From the NCBI GenBank assembly GCA_037576215.1, contig JBANDB010000001.1:3410001-3474000 (forward strand): a stretch of DNA of 64,000 nucleotides, given 5' to 3'. A model generated the notes under the pieces. It saw only the letters and a program-made list of their open reading frames with translations, ran no database searches and was not told the origin of the DNA. A program made the position numbers and the translations under genes. Positions 12,687-23,237 of the stretch are shown here, one piece after another; position 1 is the stretch's first letter, and each line of letters begins with the position of its first letter. The DNA comes from Armillaria gallica (lineage: Eukaryota; Basidiomycota; Agaricomycetes; Agaricales; Physalacriaceae).

Positions 12687-13595
12687 GATGGCCTTCTCAA
12701 CGAAGTACAATGACTTGACTTCCCGGTGAGCGGGACAAGGAAGCAAGTCGCAGTGTAAGTTCACAAAGAAGAGAACTGGAATCTCGAAGTTAGCTTCCGA
12801 CGTCATGCCGCTGCCTAATTAATCGTCCAACGCCTTGATTTAGAGCAAAAGCGGCTCAAAAAACTTCTCGCTGTATCCGATGACGGTTCAGGACAGAACA
12901 AGAACGAATACGGTCAACTTCAAAATACCATCAAGGACCTGACAGCGCATGCCGTAGCTTTGGCTCAGGATAGGGGCAACTTTCAACAGATAAATAGGCT
13001 TAAAGCTGGCCTGGCAGGAAGTTTGATCGGTTCGGAAGTCTAACACCACCACAGCACACGGCTCGCCATGTCAGGGCTGTGGGCTCGGTCGTTCCTCATT
13101 GGAACCTTGTGCCGGTAACAGTTCATTACCGAGGGACGTCAAGGTGAAGACTACCTTACTCCTGTTGAGTATCATATGGCGATGACCTTTTCAGCAATGC
13201 GGCATCGACAAACAGGAGCAAAGCAGACACCTCGTTGCTCTTTGGCGATGAAACAGACGGAGAGATCAGAGTCCTATGGCGCACTTTTGACAGAGCACCT
13301 TAGTCCTTTTTTGGTCCGATAACGCGTCCCCGACGCTGTTGCTTCCGTACCTCCTATCCACTTCCAAGGCGCTGACGAAGACAACATGGAGAGATCGTCG
13401 GATGTCTCCATCGAAGTGTACAAGTGTAACAACGTATACACTATGGACGGCATGGATCATGCTTTCGCCAACAAGCTTTGGCGACCACAGCCCATTACTG
13501 AATCCAGCAAGGTCCTTGTCGCCGGGCCAGCGCCGCGGCGAAGACGCTGTACTCGATCCGTTATTGAAGTGAGGTTTATGGCCTTGCAGGTGTGA
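12687..13595 (+). pseudogene. Decayed or unrecognised gene with coiled-coil exon
   Basis: Several exon-like plus-strand pieces lie in order: an ATG near 12687 (MAFSTKYNDLTSR), a 66-codon open piece from 12843 without its own ATG (EQKRLKKLL, then QLQNTIKDLTAHAVAL, a plausible coiled coil) preceded by a TTGATTTAG acceptor, and a piece near 13370-13540 containing SSDVSIEVYKCNNVYTMDG. They need frame changes to join. I do not recognise a family. The composition suggests former coding sequence rather than random DNA. Confidence 0.3.
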
Positions 13596-13719
13596 TGAGA
13601 TTATGTTTGTGACCTGCGGTTCACGGTAGGTTATTTGGAAGGTGTCTCATATTACTCTGACCACACGACAGACTTCCGTATGTTATCGAGCAAATCTCGT
13701 GTGGGACCCCATCAAGCAA

Positions 13720-15190
13720 ACTACGGAACACTTTCAAGTGTCACACCATCCTCGTCTACTTGACAATACCCACTAGAACCCCGTCTTCCATCATCCAGTC
13801 TTCCGGGAGGGAGCTCTCTCTCAAGAGCGTGCCCTGCCACGTTTTTAGGACGAGGGATTTCTGTATTGCCTTCCTTCTGAATTTCTTTTGACCTGACAGA
13901 ATACAATCTAGGTTCATACGACGTTCCATCGGGTGTAGCCATCTCTGTTCTATTTCGCGTGCCGTATGGTGCGGTTGTTTATCAGACGTTCATTTCGCAT
14001 CTTCCAGATGGATGTGCGGATTCTGATATCAAGATTTGACGGAATCTTTCCGTACCCCGCTTGGCTTGGCTTCTGTGTGCGTTTGGAGGTCGAATGCCGA
14101 TTCCCTTTGATGATCGTCAGATCAGTCTTAGTCTTCTGCTTCCAAATTGCCTGAGCTAGCTGCCATATCTCTCCCTGACCTGGGGTGTCACATCTGGTGA
14201 GTAGGTGAGTATATGAGTCATACTCTCTTCTACGCCGCATGGTTGGCAATCATGTCCTCACAGCCATTGATGTGCTTCCAATGTCATCCCACTGTATACC
14301 CATCATGTAATAACATCCACATGAAGAATCGGGCTGATCTGTTAAATTCCCTCCTTCGGATGGAGGTCCTTAGTTGTTCTCTGGTGATTTCGATGCCACA
14401 CCGTTCGCTGGCAGCCGCAAGAGCCAGTGTCACACTTTCATCTGTATCCCTTCTGTCCAGTTTTTCTTGGTACGTCTCTGTTTGCATTTTGATCTTTCTG
14501 ATAATCCTGTAGGCTTTGGACTGCGTCATAGCTGCCAGCTTTGCTCCTCGTACTCTGAGTTCCGGGGGTATGGTCAAATCCACGATGTCGGGATCCATTT
14601 TCTCGCTTGCGATCCGAGCTAGTCTGTCGGCACCTTCGTTTCCTGGGGTCCCCTGAGTGTCTCTTAACCCATCGGAGCACTGTCGGCACGGTGCGTGCTC
14701 AAAATCTTGCTATTGTGGCTTGAGTGACTAGGCTGTTGCCTATTAGGAGGTATTCATCGTTCTCCCACCTGACGAAGCGTCCACTTAGGCTATCAAGGAC
14801 ATGCCGTGAACCACTTACTAATTCCAGTATTCTGTCGATGGGCACATCTTCTGCTGCTGATTTCGCCCCAATCAGCTCGGATACTTGATTCGTTCTCCCG
14901 ACTTCATTGGGGAGCCGTACACCCTGGTTCCTGGTGTCTCCTTCACCATGGAAGATCCCGGCTCCTGCTGCAACCTCATCTGTTCCGCACCCAATGGCAG
15001 ATCCATTGGTGTACACTGTTATCGGTGCGGCTTGGATAGTGTTTCGGTTCCCTGGCTTGTATACAGCCGCGACATAGTTGGAATTTTTCAAAGTAAAGAG
15101 GCTTACAGTCGGGATAAGTCAGAAACAGCCCGTCCTCAAGCCATAACTTCTGTGGCTGATGGTTCCGACGAGCTCGACGCATACCAGTTG
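13720..15190 (-). mobile_element. LINE (non-LTR retrotransposon) RNase H and C-terminal fragment, inactive
   Basis: Minus-strand pieces in three frames reconstruct the end of a LINE polyprotein. First is an RNase H domain beginning ITVYTNGSAIGCGTDE (near 15020), then RWVKRHSGDP and a NEGADRLAR-like segment. A zinc-binding CQPCGVEESMTHILT (near 14230) and a basic tail with IWKMRNERLI follow. The usual catalytic YTDGS reads YTNGS here, and the second catalytic Asp position reads SGSRHVLD, so two acidic residues are lost. Frame breaks separate the parts. No reverse transcriptase domain is present, so the copy is 5'-truncated. Confidence 0.75.
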
Positions 15191-15340
15191 CTATCTATGC
15201 GATTTCAAGGGACTCAAGCTGCTCTTGAAAGGCTATAAGAAAAAATATCTGTTGTCATTGCAATGATGTCCGGTGTCCTCCTCTTTGAAACGGAATAGGA
15301 CTGGCGGAAAATAGTGCTAGCAATACACACAATAGAACGG
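15095..15340. repeat. Second copy of the LINE-associated segment
   Basis: Direct match to 5848-6150. It abuts the RNase H fragment on its upstream (minus-strand) side and is presumably part of the same element. Confidence 0.55.
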
Positions 15341-15949
15341 TTGTTGAACGTTGCCAAGTTCGAGCACGGGAGAGAACGTTTATAGAAAAATCAGCCTGAG
15401 AGAAATCTGACTCTTCCTGTAGAAGAATCACGGATCTGCAATAAAATTAGGTCTAGTAGATCAAGTTACTTAACACGATCGATGACGCACGATCATCTAC
15501 ATGTTCTTTCCCTGGTCTATAAAGTGAAATGTCGATCCGATATCAATGATGGCACGAAAACTACGTACGCCATGGAAGGGTATGTGCTGTGGACAACAAG
15601 TGTCAAACTGCTTTAGAGGGGTAAACGATCGAGGCAACACATATATAATTGAATTTGAAATGTGATCGAAATTTTTATTTGCTATTTTCAAAAACGATGA
15701 AATTCTCGAAAAAAAAAGTTTTGACACAACGTCTAATGCCATGGCCAGCCCGAGAATCTCAGCCCGCGCCAATCTGAGACAGTCCACAAAATAATCTATG
15801 ACATCGGTCATTATAGCCGTGTAATGATGAGATGAGAAAGCCCTCTGAATGCAGGCCCAGAGGTCTTTTAGCGGGTAGCGGGCAAGTAGCGGGGCCCAAG
15901 ACTTTTTGATTTTTTTTTGTCGGAATCGCTTGGGAATCGCATCATTTTT
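15341..15949. other. No recognisable gene
   Basis: AT-rich in places (poly-T and poly-A runs near 15665-15720 and 15905-15920). A short run of related GCGGGTAGCGGGCAAGTAGC repeats lies near 15870-15895. No coding sequence is supported. Confidence 0.4.
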
Positions 15950-17345
15950 CGAAACAGCAAAGTACCGGTGGAAGAAGAATAGTTATGGCGGGTTCTGAAC
16001 GAGCTGCAAGTTGATCGACCAACCTCGGACAAACCGGTGGGTCAATGATCACGTACCTCGAATGGTAGAAAAGATTTATGCCAAGCAGCTTCGGAAAAGG
16101 TGAATTAATAAGGACGACTTCACGAATCCACTTCGAAAACACAAAAACATGACAAAATTCGTATTTTACAGTTGCATGTGCTCAAATCCAAAATCGGCGA
16201 TCCTAAAGTCAAAAACTTTGGGTAAATGACCTGGTTTTCGCCAATGAGTGCTCCACTGACATTCTGAACCGGTTAGCCACAAATCGGAGCCGACAGATCA
16301 TGGGAGTTGACACTACGTGCGATCTTCTCTCGAACGGAAGACCGATCACTAGGACATCATGATGCGTCCGGTGGGAGCGCCTACATCGATTTATCGACCT
16401 TCGACAACATCGACCAAGGGCCATAGCACCACAGCATTTGGCTCGAACTGCGGGCTTCTTCAGGTCGGTGATTAGATGTCGTTTTGATTCCCATTTCACA
16501 ATAATGAGAGGATAACTCGACGGCTTTTCATCCTACCTGCACCCAGCAGAAGAGGCAGAAAAGCACTCGCTGACTTTAACCCTGTTCCATGGACCTCAAA
16601 CACATCGAACTGATCATCACCGTCATGTCTTCATGGGGCTCCCCTCTGTCCGTCGTCGCCGTTATCTTCTTCATGTCGCGTCTCTTCATATGCCCATTGA
16701 TCCCACCGTTCGCGCCCAGTCGCATACTCAGCGAGGACGAGTGTGATTGATGAAATCTTATACTTTTGTTCAAAGACCACCTCGAAGAACTCGCGGATAC
16801 TGGGTTGTACAGTTACTTCACAACGTATGTTCTTCATCTTATATGATGTTTAGTATTCTGACTTTCAGGTAGCCTCAGAAACAGACGGCGTATTCTGGGT
16901 CGAAGGATCCAAGATGCAAACGAAGAAGCTAGTTTCTGTTCCTTGTACACATACGTCGCGCGCATGGTACAATATTGGAAGGAATCGAAACAGTGTCGGC
17001 AAGAACTGAAGGAGCTGCGACGGAAGATACTGGTCGGTCGGGGATGCTGCAGGCAAACATTCAAAAGCTCACCCGGTTGATTTCAGAACATCATTGACGG
17101 TGATAGACATGGAAATTCAAGACCTGGAGGAACTAGTCTATTGCGTCGAAGGAATCACACAAACTTGGTAGGCGCCGTGCGTCGATGTGTAGGAGCATGA
17201 ACTGACTTGAAGGGTGGCCAATAACAGGATTAGACCCCTCCCCCCTTCAATACCTTTGGGTCTTTGGAGAGCTCGATGAACCTATCTTCAGTATATATTA
17301 GCGGACCATATACGGACTGAGGACTCACCAAATGTAATTTCCAGC
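15950..17345. repeat. Arm 2 of the 1.4-kb inverted repeat
   Basis: Reverse complement of 7025-8440. The inner and outer limits are judged by eye, and divergence is moderate with multiple small indels. Confidence 0.75.
16588..17170 (+). pseudogene. Orphan membrane/coiled-coil gene, copy 2 (frameshifted)
   Basis: Starts MDLKHIELIITVMSS, parallel to copy 1. It differs by two 6-base in-frame deletions and by a 2-base deletion at about 16740 (GAGTGTGATTG here, GAGTGTGTGATTG in copy 1), which brings a stop right after SEDECD. Downstream of the break, a GTATGT donor near 16824 and the charged exon (RRIQDANEEASF, then WKESKQCRQELKELRRKI) are still preserved. A last short piece MEIQDLEELVYCVEG lies near 17110. 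The in-frame deletions suggest it was under coding constraint before it broke. Confidence 0.55.
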
Positions 17346-17439
17346 CTGTTCGTGCTGACACCTTTAAATATGTGTAAAATGCAATTGCAGCACAGATAAG
17401 TATTTCGCCGGCCGTTTTTTGACCCTCGCTGCGTACTTT

Positions 17440-17690
17440 TTTGGAGTGAAGGTACTCTAGACATCAGAACAAGTGGATGAAGGGAATGAACCAGAAAGCG
17501 ATGGCGGGTCCTGCGAAGTACAGGTGTCTTGCCTGACGTCCTGTTAGACGATGTCAAAGTTGAAATTCCTGCGATGCACCGTAAGTATGCGAGTGTTGCA
17601 AAGCCAACGTCATGATTTGCATGCTGATGCTCCATTGTAGCGGCGCAAACGCAAGAAGCTTTTCGTGTTAGAATCTAGAAATATAACAGA
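17440..17690. repeat. Repeated block related to 9529-9690 and 21520-21700
   Basis: AAGTGGATGAAGGGAATGAA and GAAAGCGATGGCGGGT occur both here and at 9553-9590. The part next to 17690 matches the 3' flank of the full NRAMP copy near 21660-21740. The minus strand encodes a short hydrophobic piece (YFAGPAIAFWFIPFIHLF). Origin unknown. Confidence 0.5.
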
Positions 17691-17691
17691 A

Positions 17692-18170
17692 TTACGCAGT
17701 CCCCATACCCAAGCTAACGAGAACAGACGAGTGATAAGCTGCCGGAAGACGGGTGACAGGCGAATATTCAAAAATTCTTCGGACACAGCTTGACCTGCGA
17801 CAGTGGCGATGAGAGATGTAGACTAGCCAGAGAGAAGGAGGCAAAGAGGGTTGCAGCGGAGGAAGAGACAGCGGTGCGGATAAGGTCGTAAGCGTCAAAG
17901 AGGGAGGCGGTATGGGCCATGGCAGGAAGGGTGGCGCCTGCAAGGATCAGGATGAGGGAATTGATTACAACCGCAAAGCAGAGGAGTGAGAGGACGACGT
18001 CGGCAATGCCGTGGTACAAATGCAGCTTGACGAGTTGTTGCTTATGTAATGCTTGTTGGAGGCGCCATATAGAAAGCGGACCGGATCCGTCGTCGGAGCT
18101 TCACCGACCTTCTCTTCTTCCTCGACAGACTTGGTTGCTACACTGTGTTGCCAACGCAGAAACGCAAAGA
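17692..18170 (-). pseudogene. Truncated NRAMP transporter copy
   Basis: Minus-strand pieces match the NRAMP gene at 21707-23237 nearly word for word (HGIADVVLSLLCFAVVINSL, then FDAYDLIRTAV). The copy starts only at the region VATKSVEEEE, lacks the entire first half, and has an internal deletion joining the segment before VFRRLITR directly to the last residues VSLGMGT. Frame breaks add to this. It is a dead partial duplicate, same orientation as the full copy about 4 kb away. Confidence 0.8.
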
Positions 18171-18520
18171 CCACCCAATGAACCCCAACTCAACTCAGAG
18201 TCATCGGATCGTATTCGATGCCAATTTTGTCATGTTCCTTTCCTCTCGTTTTCTGCCTTCTGCCTTACCGCCCTGCTTTCTCTGCGTTCTTGAATGTCTT
18301 TCTTTCTTCTCTGGAACATCCCCTCTCCTTCATTCATCCTTTCTGGCACATTTTCCTATTTACTGATTGGTTCTCATCTTGTTCTCATCTTCCTGTTTCT
18401 CTTCCAGCTAGAACTCGGGCAGGGCACTCCTCTTCAAATGAAGACAGCCTCGCCTCGTTCCGACAGAGCTTCCTTACTAGGTCTATATCAGAGGTCCATT
18501 GGGCACGTTGCGCTCACACA

Positions 18521-19132
18521 ATGAGTACGTCAGAAGCTGTATTGAAGCGTGACTCATTCGATAGGCGCCCGCACGGGCTTGCATTACAACCACCACTATC
18601 TATGGCCCATTTTCATGAAGTCTCTACGTTTTGCATACGGGTCCCTGACTTGAATGGTGCCTTGATGATTCTCAAGAATACTTTAATTCTAAATGACCAA
18701 CTGGGTAAGCAGTTCAAGTCGGTTTACCTCTTGACCGGACGGCGCTAATATCAGACAATAGTGATGGGCCATCCCTATGTCTATGCGGGCACTTGCATGT
18801 TCCTGCTCTTGAAACCAGTGGTCCTTACGTGGCCATTCAAGGCCTGTTACATGTTGATTCGCCTTCCGATTACCTTTGCACGTTGGTTCGTGAGGAGTTT
18901 GGGTTATAATAATACGGGTATAGCACACAGTAAGTCCATTGAGCTCTGGTTACTTCCGTAAACCTGAGCACCTTCCAACAGATTCCTTTGCTTCTCGTTA
19001 TCAGAGCATCAATTACGGTGGATATGTTCCCCATGATTCAGTCTTCTCAGGATGCAATCGTTTGGTGCGCACAATGAAGAGGTCTGGGATGAAGAGGAGA
19101 GATTCCGGTGTATGCTACGCTGTTACAGATAG
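18521..19132 (+). CDS. IFI6/IFI27 (ISG12)-like small membrane protein, apparent frame break
   Basis: Exons 18521-18704, 18762-18929 and 18982 onward, with 57- and 52-nt introns in phase. The N-terminal part is unremarkable. The second exon is hydrophobic (CMFLLLKPVVLTWPFKACYM). The third has a small-residue repeat block, FASRYQSINYGGYVPHDSVFS, followed in the next frame by MQSFGAHNEE. That order (YQS, YGG, VP, S, FS, MQS, GA) resembles the conserved core of the interferon-induced 6-16 family, widespread in Agaricomycetes. Reaching MQSFGA needs one extra base near 19047, so the gene is either broken or misread there. Assignment is by motif spacing only. Confidence 0.45.
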
Positions 19133-19239
19133 GTGTCGGTGTATTGCTCATTCGTTGCCTCTATTTCCTTTATTTCAAGTAGATCGTTTGTTGTGTTCGA
19201 TGTTCATATATTGTTACAGCGATCTCCATCATAAGCGCT

Positions 19240-19471
19240 AGATTTTGGTCAATAGCGACCGTTGTCCGGTTTCTGAACAATTGTGAGAGCATCGGAGTAT
19301 ACCGACGTATTTGGAAGTGATAACATCGCTCGACTCACTCTTAAAATACGGCTTGTCAACAATTTCCTCAGATACTATTTCTTCGATTATATCTAGAAGT
19401 GATTCGTCGTATAATCGGGTTTCTAGGGTACGAAGGCCACGCATATCTTCGAGTGTAATCACTCCGATGGC
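19240..19471 (-). pseudogene. CNNM/ACDP (DUF21-CBS) magnesium transporter-like fragment
   Basis: The minus strand reads GGAIGVITLEDM, then after a possible 48-nt intron (19393-19440) IIEEIVSEEIVDK. GV(V/I)TLED-x-IEE-(I/L)-x-x-EEIVDE is the hallmark end of the CBS pair in CNNM/Mam3 proteins. The frame ends about 40 residues later. The upstream part is cut by the MITE at 19480-20006. Beyond it the minus strand reads ITPGIAGG in the frame that would join. No DUF21 domain is found upstream, so this is a remnant. Confidence 0.5.
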
Positions 19472-19479
19472 TCCACCTG

Positions 19480-20006
19480 TAAGGTAGGGCTAATAATTCC
19501 CGGTCCTGTTAATAACATGTTATTTAACATCGTGCCGCGAGGGGACATTTATTCACTAGGTTATTAACAGTTAATAATTTTCTTGCGAAATAATGTGAAT
19601 AACAGGTGAAAAAAGAGATTTTTAACAAGCTAATAACAAAAGGTCTGTTAAAAAATCCAGAGCCACTCGTACATCCGGGCTCACTTGACCTTTTTCAGTC
19701 CCTCTCGACGTGTCTGCCGACTCTGTTTACAACTCCATCAAATTGGAAACTCCGCCAACTGTGTGCAGCACCCAAGCAGCATCTGCTTCAGAGGAAGAAG
19801 CGTCGAGATTCATGTTTCTTGCGTTCGACTGTATAGCAAAGGGTGACAAAAAAGGAATACCGCTTTTGTGCCTGGCAGAGTGGAACGGCGCGGCGGTCAC
19901 AGGCCTGGCCAAGCTCGATTATTCACCTTTATTCACAAGGTGCGTTGGGGTACCCTGTTATTAACAAACCGATGTTAATTAATACCCATTTTTTAGCCCT
20001 ACCTTA
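19480..20006. mobile_element. MITE with 14-bp TIRs and 8-bp target-site duplication
   Basis: A 527-bp element bounded by perfect 14-bp terminal inverted repeats (TAAGGTAGGGCTAA at 19480-19493, its complement at 19993-20006). An exact 8-bp duplication, TCCACCTG, flanks it (19472-19479 and 20007-20014). Beneath the TIRs are several copies of GTTAATAAC/GTTATTAAC-type words at both ends, which could be transposase binding sites. No transposase is encoded. An 8-bp duplication fits hAT-like transposases. It sits inside the CNNM-like frame. Confidence 0.9.
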
Positions 20007-20014
20007 TCCACCTG

Positions 20015-20639
20015 CGATACCAGGCGTGATATGAGGGTTAGGTGCGCACGTCTAGTTTGACTGTGAAGAGAGAATCGGGTACTCTTGTTGCATCAGACTC
20101 AAGGTACACAAAAATAATTCAGTGCCTGGACATCGAAAGAAGCGCTTCTGGAAAGATAGATAGAGGGAAGCTAGACACTGGAAGCTCCTTTACGAGGTCG
20201 TAAGTAAGAAGCTAGAAGAAGTCAGAGTCAAGCCACCTGTACGGGCGGTGTGACTGACCTTCTCGACTAACAGCAGACTGTGGAAGCTAATGGATTGCCT
20301 GTTTCATGTATTGGAAACGAGTATCCATTCGTTAATCTGGGATAGTCATCAGTGGCGTGAATACAAAGCTCAGCATGAAACGCACATTGTATCGATCATC
20401 GTGTGGTCAATCGTGTCCCTACTCAGTGTGTCCACGTCCTGTTGTATCACCATGAGTGCACATACAGGCCTTCGGGTGGGAACGACTGTACACACCTCCA
20501 TTCGCGTCATAACAGTGGTCTCAACGTGATTGAGCTCCAGGACGCCATTGAGAATTGATGTCTCGTCTTCTCTCAAAGGTTCCTCCCCCATGCGATAGAA
20601 CTGTAAGAAAGACTTGAGCTTGGCTTTTTGTAGATGTGG
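20015..20639. other. No recognisable gene
   Basis: No coding region with a family resemblance. It may include the decayed upstream part of the CNNM-like gene. Confidence 0.4.
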
Positions 20640-21300
20640 GTCTCATTCGCGCCCGCAAAGGGAACTCGAGGTATGCACGGGGACTGAAAAGCAACTGACA
20701 GTGAGAGTAACGAAGGTGCTGATTCAATATTGACTCGCACTGGGAACGATCATACTTTGAAGCTCAGAACGACACGCTTCTTTTACACGTCGGAGCCGTA
20801 CGGATAGCTTCTGGGTAATCTTTGCATGAACTCTATTGAATCTCAGGTCCCCGATGCCCATCTCGGATAAAAATTTCGCACTAGTGAAATGCCGGAGACG
20901 CAAAAAACACCGATGGTTGGACCGGAGGGCCAAGAAGTAAGCTATGGGAGAATGCATCACTCCGTGAGCGTCCCGAGGTCCTGAAGAAAGCTTTGCCTGA
21001 TTTCGGCGTACTCGGTTAGCGCAGTCAAGAGCGCGCCGAAACTAAGCCGTTCATAATTATCCAGACAGAACTCAGATACGGCAATAAATCAACATGGCAG
21101 CGTACAGGACAGGAAGACAGACAGGTGCGAGTACGATATATCGTATAGCGCCGGGAAGCGGCGAAGCCTGTTACCGTTCAGAATCTTCAGATCAGAACTG
21201 CGTTGCACGGTGTATTTTTTCAGAATTGTTCCCGTCTGCCATTGCGTTGGTTATCGTCTTTCTCGGTGGTTGTGGAGAAGCAAGCACAGCATGGGTACTA
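20640..21300. repeat. Second copy of the 11140-11850 block
   Basis: Direct, diverged copy of 11140-11850. The minus strand carries a short open piece (20724-20960, beginning MMHSPIAYFLALR). A similar string, SPIAYLLALK, starts another open piece at 34130 on the minus strand, suggesting a third relative there. Confidence 0.55.
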
Positions 21301-21706
21301 GATTGTCCATCGATGACCATATGGAGATACGAGTTGTGGGAAAGGACGCGTTTTTATATATTTGAAGGTTGCCTGGTTCCTTATAGGTGTGTGGCTATCT
21401 AAAAATAATACTGTTATCAGGGCTATCGAATCCTTTTAGCATTCGCCTTGTCCGTTCTCAAGGTTCTGGGTTGAGTTTGTTCTTAGCTATCCACTATTCA
21501 CCTAGCCACGTCCTCTATATGTTTGCATCTTTACTAGACATCAGAAGAAAGCGAATAAATCTCACTGTATCTTGCCAGACGTCCCATTAGAAAAATCCAG
21601 GTATAAGTGCAATTTCTCTGACACAGCGTCCTCGAGTGGCTATCCTCCATTGCAGAATTGCAAGCGCAAGAAACCTCTCATTTTAGCATCTGTATACATA
21701 ACAGAA

Positions 21707-23237
21707 TTACGTAGTCCCCATACCCAAGCTAACAAGAACATAAATGTTCGCTGCTACAACGAGGAGCCATATCGCTGCACCCAACAAGGCAATAGGTATA
21801 CTATTGCTGAAATTCACCGAGCCTCCATCGCCATTTTTCACCGACATGACACGCCTGTTACTGGTCAACCACAAAAGTGGAAAGACGATGAAGGGTAGAA
21901 CGATAGACAAAACGACCTGGGATGCAACGAGGAGAGTGTCAATCCCGCTTCTGCCGATTGCTATAGCGACCGTGAGCGCTGGTACGAGGGATAACAGGCG
22001 AGTGATAAGCCGCCTGAACACGGGTGACAGGCGAATATTCAGAAACCCCTCGGACACGGCTTGGCCTGCAACAGTGGCGATGAGGGATGAAGACTGGCCG
22101 GAGAGGAGGAGGGCGATGGCAAAGAGGGTGGCGGCAGACGGAGAGACAGCGGTGCGGATAAGGTCATAAGCGTCGAAGAGGGAGGCGGTATGGGCAGTGG
22201 CTGGAAGGGTGGCGCCTGCGAGGATCAGGATGAGGGAATTGATTACAACCGCAAAGCAGAGGAGTGAGAGGACGACGTCGGCAATGCCGTGATACAAATG
22301 TAGCTTGATGAAAGAGAGCGAGTTGTTGCTTAATGTCAGTGGCGGGGAGATCGGCGCCATACGGAAAGCGGACCGGATCCGTTGTTGGAGCTTCACCGGC
22401 TTCTCCTCTTCTTCCTCGACAGACTTGGTTGCCACACGGTCTTGTGTTGCCAACGCAGAACCGAGAAAGATACTGTGAGGCATGACCGTTCGCTCCAAGG
22501 ATGCCCACCGATGTATACAAAGCTCCATCTTTGAATATGTACTTGGACGGTACATATCCAAGAAAAGCATCCGGCCAGTGTACGTCCACACGTGCAATGA
22601 TGATACACATGCAAATCAGGACAGCAATCACCAATGCGGCGATAATGACTTCAAAGACGCGCACAGGTCGTCCACGAAGGGGGTCACCGAAGGCGAGAAT
22701 GAGAAGGACGTCGAACGCAGTAATCAGCACACCATGCCATATTTCGAGAGCGGGAAAGAGCAGACACAGGCCGATTGCTGACCCGAGCAGCTCTGCCAGG
22801 TCTGTTGCTATAATCGCCGTCTCCGAAAGAATATAGAGGGGATATAGGAGTAGATATCGGGTTACAGGGCGTGGATGGAGGAGTACCCGGCAGTGCGAGG
22901 CCAAGTCAAGGCCAGTTACGCATCCCAGTCGGTGTGCCGATACCTAATCGATAAAATCAGCACACATCCGTCCGGCTAGGCAATAACCAATGTACCTGGA
23001 AGTACACAGCGAACAGACCAGCTAGGAGTACCACAAAAAGCAGCCGATACCCGTACGACGAGCCTGCTTGCAGATCAACGCCCCAGTTGCCTCTGGATGA
23101 ATCGTCAGAGCTGGGAAAATTCAGGGGAGAGGTACTCACGGATCAAAATATGCTACTGCACATACAAGCCCGACGCCAGTATGTTTTCTAGCGTGAGTCC
23201 ACAGCGTCGTCGAGAAAGACTTGACGGGGTTGGCCAT
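21707..23237 (-). CDS. NRAMP-family divalent metal (Mn/Fe) transporter, one frame break
   Basis: Exons 23140-23237, 22996-23092 and 21707-22943, which would give 476 residues, a normal NRAMP length. The order is family-typical: AYFDPGNW in helix 1 (metal-binding DPGN), GYRLLFVVLLAGL, LGCVTGLDLASHCR, ATDLAELLGSAIGL, then MPHSIFLGS in helix 6 and LLSGQSSSLIATVAGQ near the end. These would import manganese or iron with protons at the plasma membrane, vacuole or endosome. Between GILGA and VMPHS there is one extra A (plus-strand TT at 22489-22490) that shifts the frame inside a conserved helix. Both sides are otherwise intact for hundreds of codons. A sequencing error or a recent null allele are both possible. 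Confidence 0.88.
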
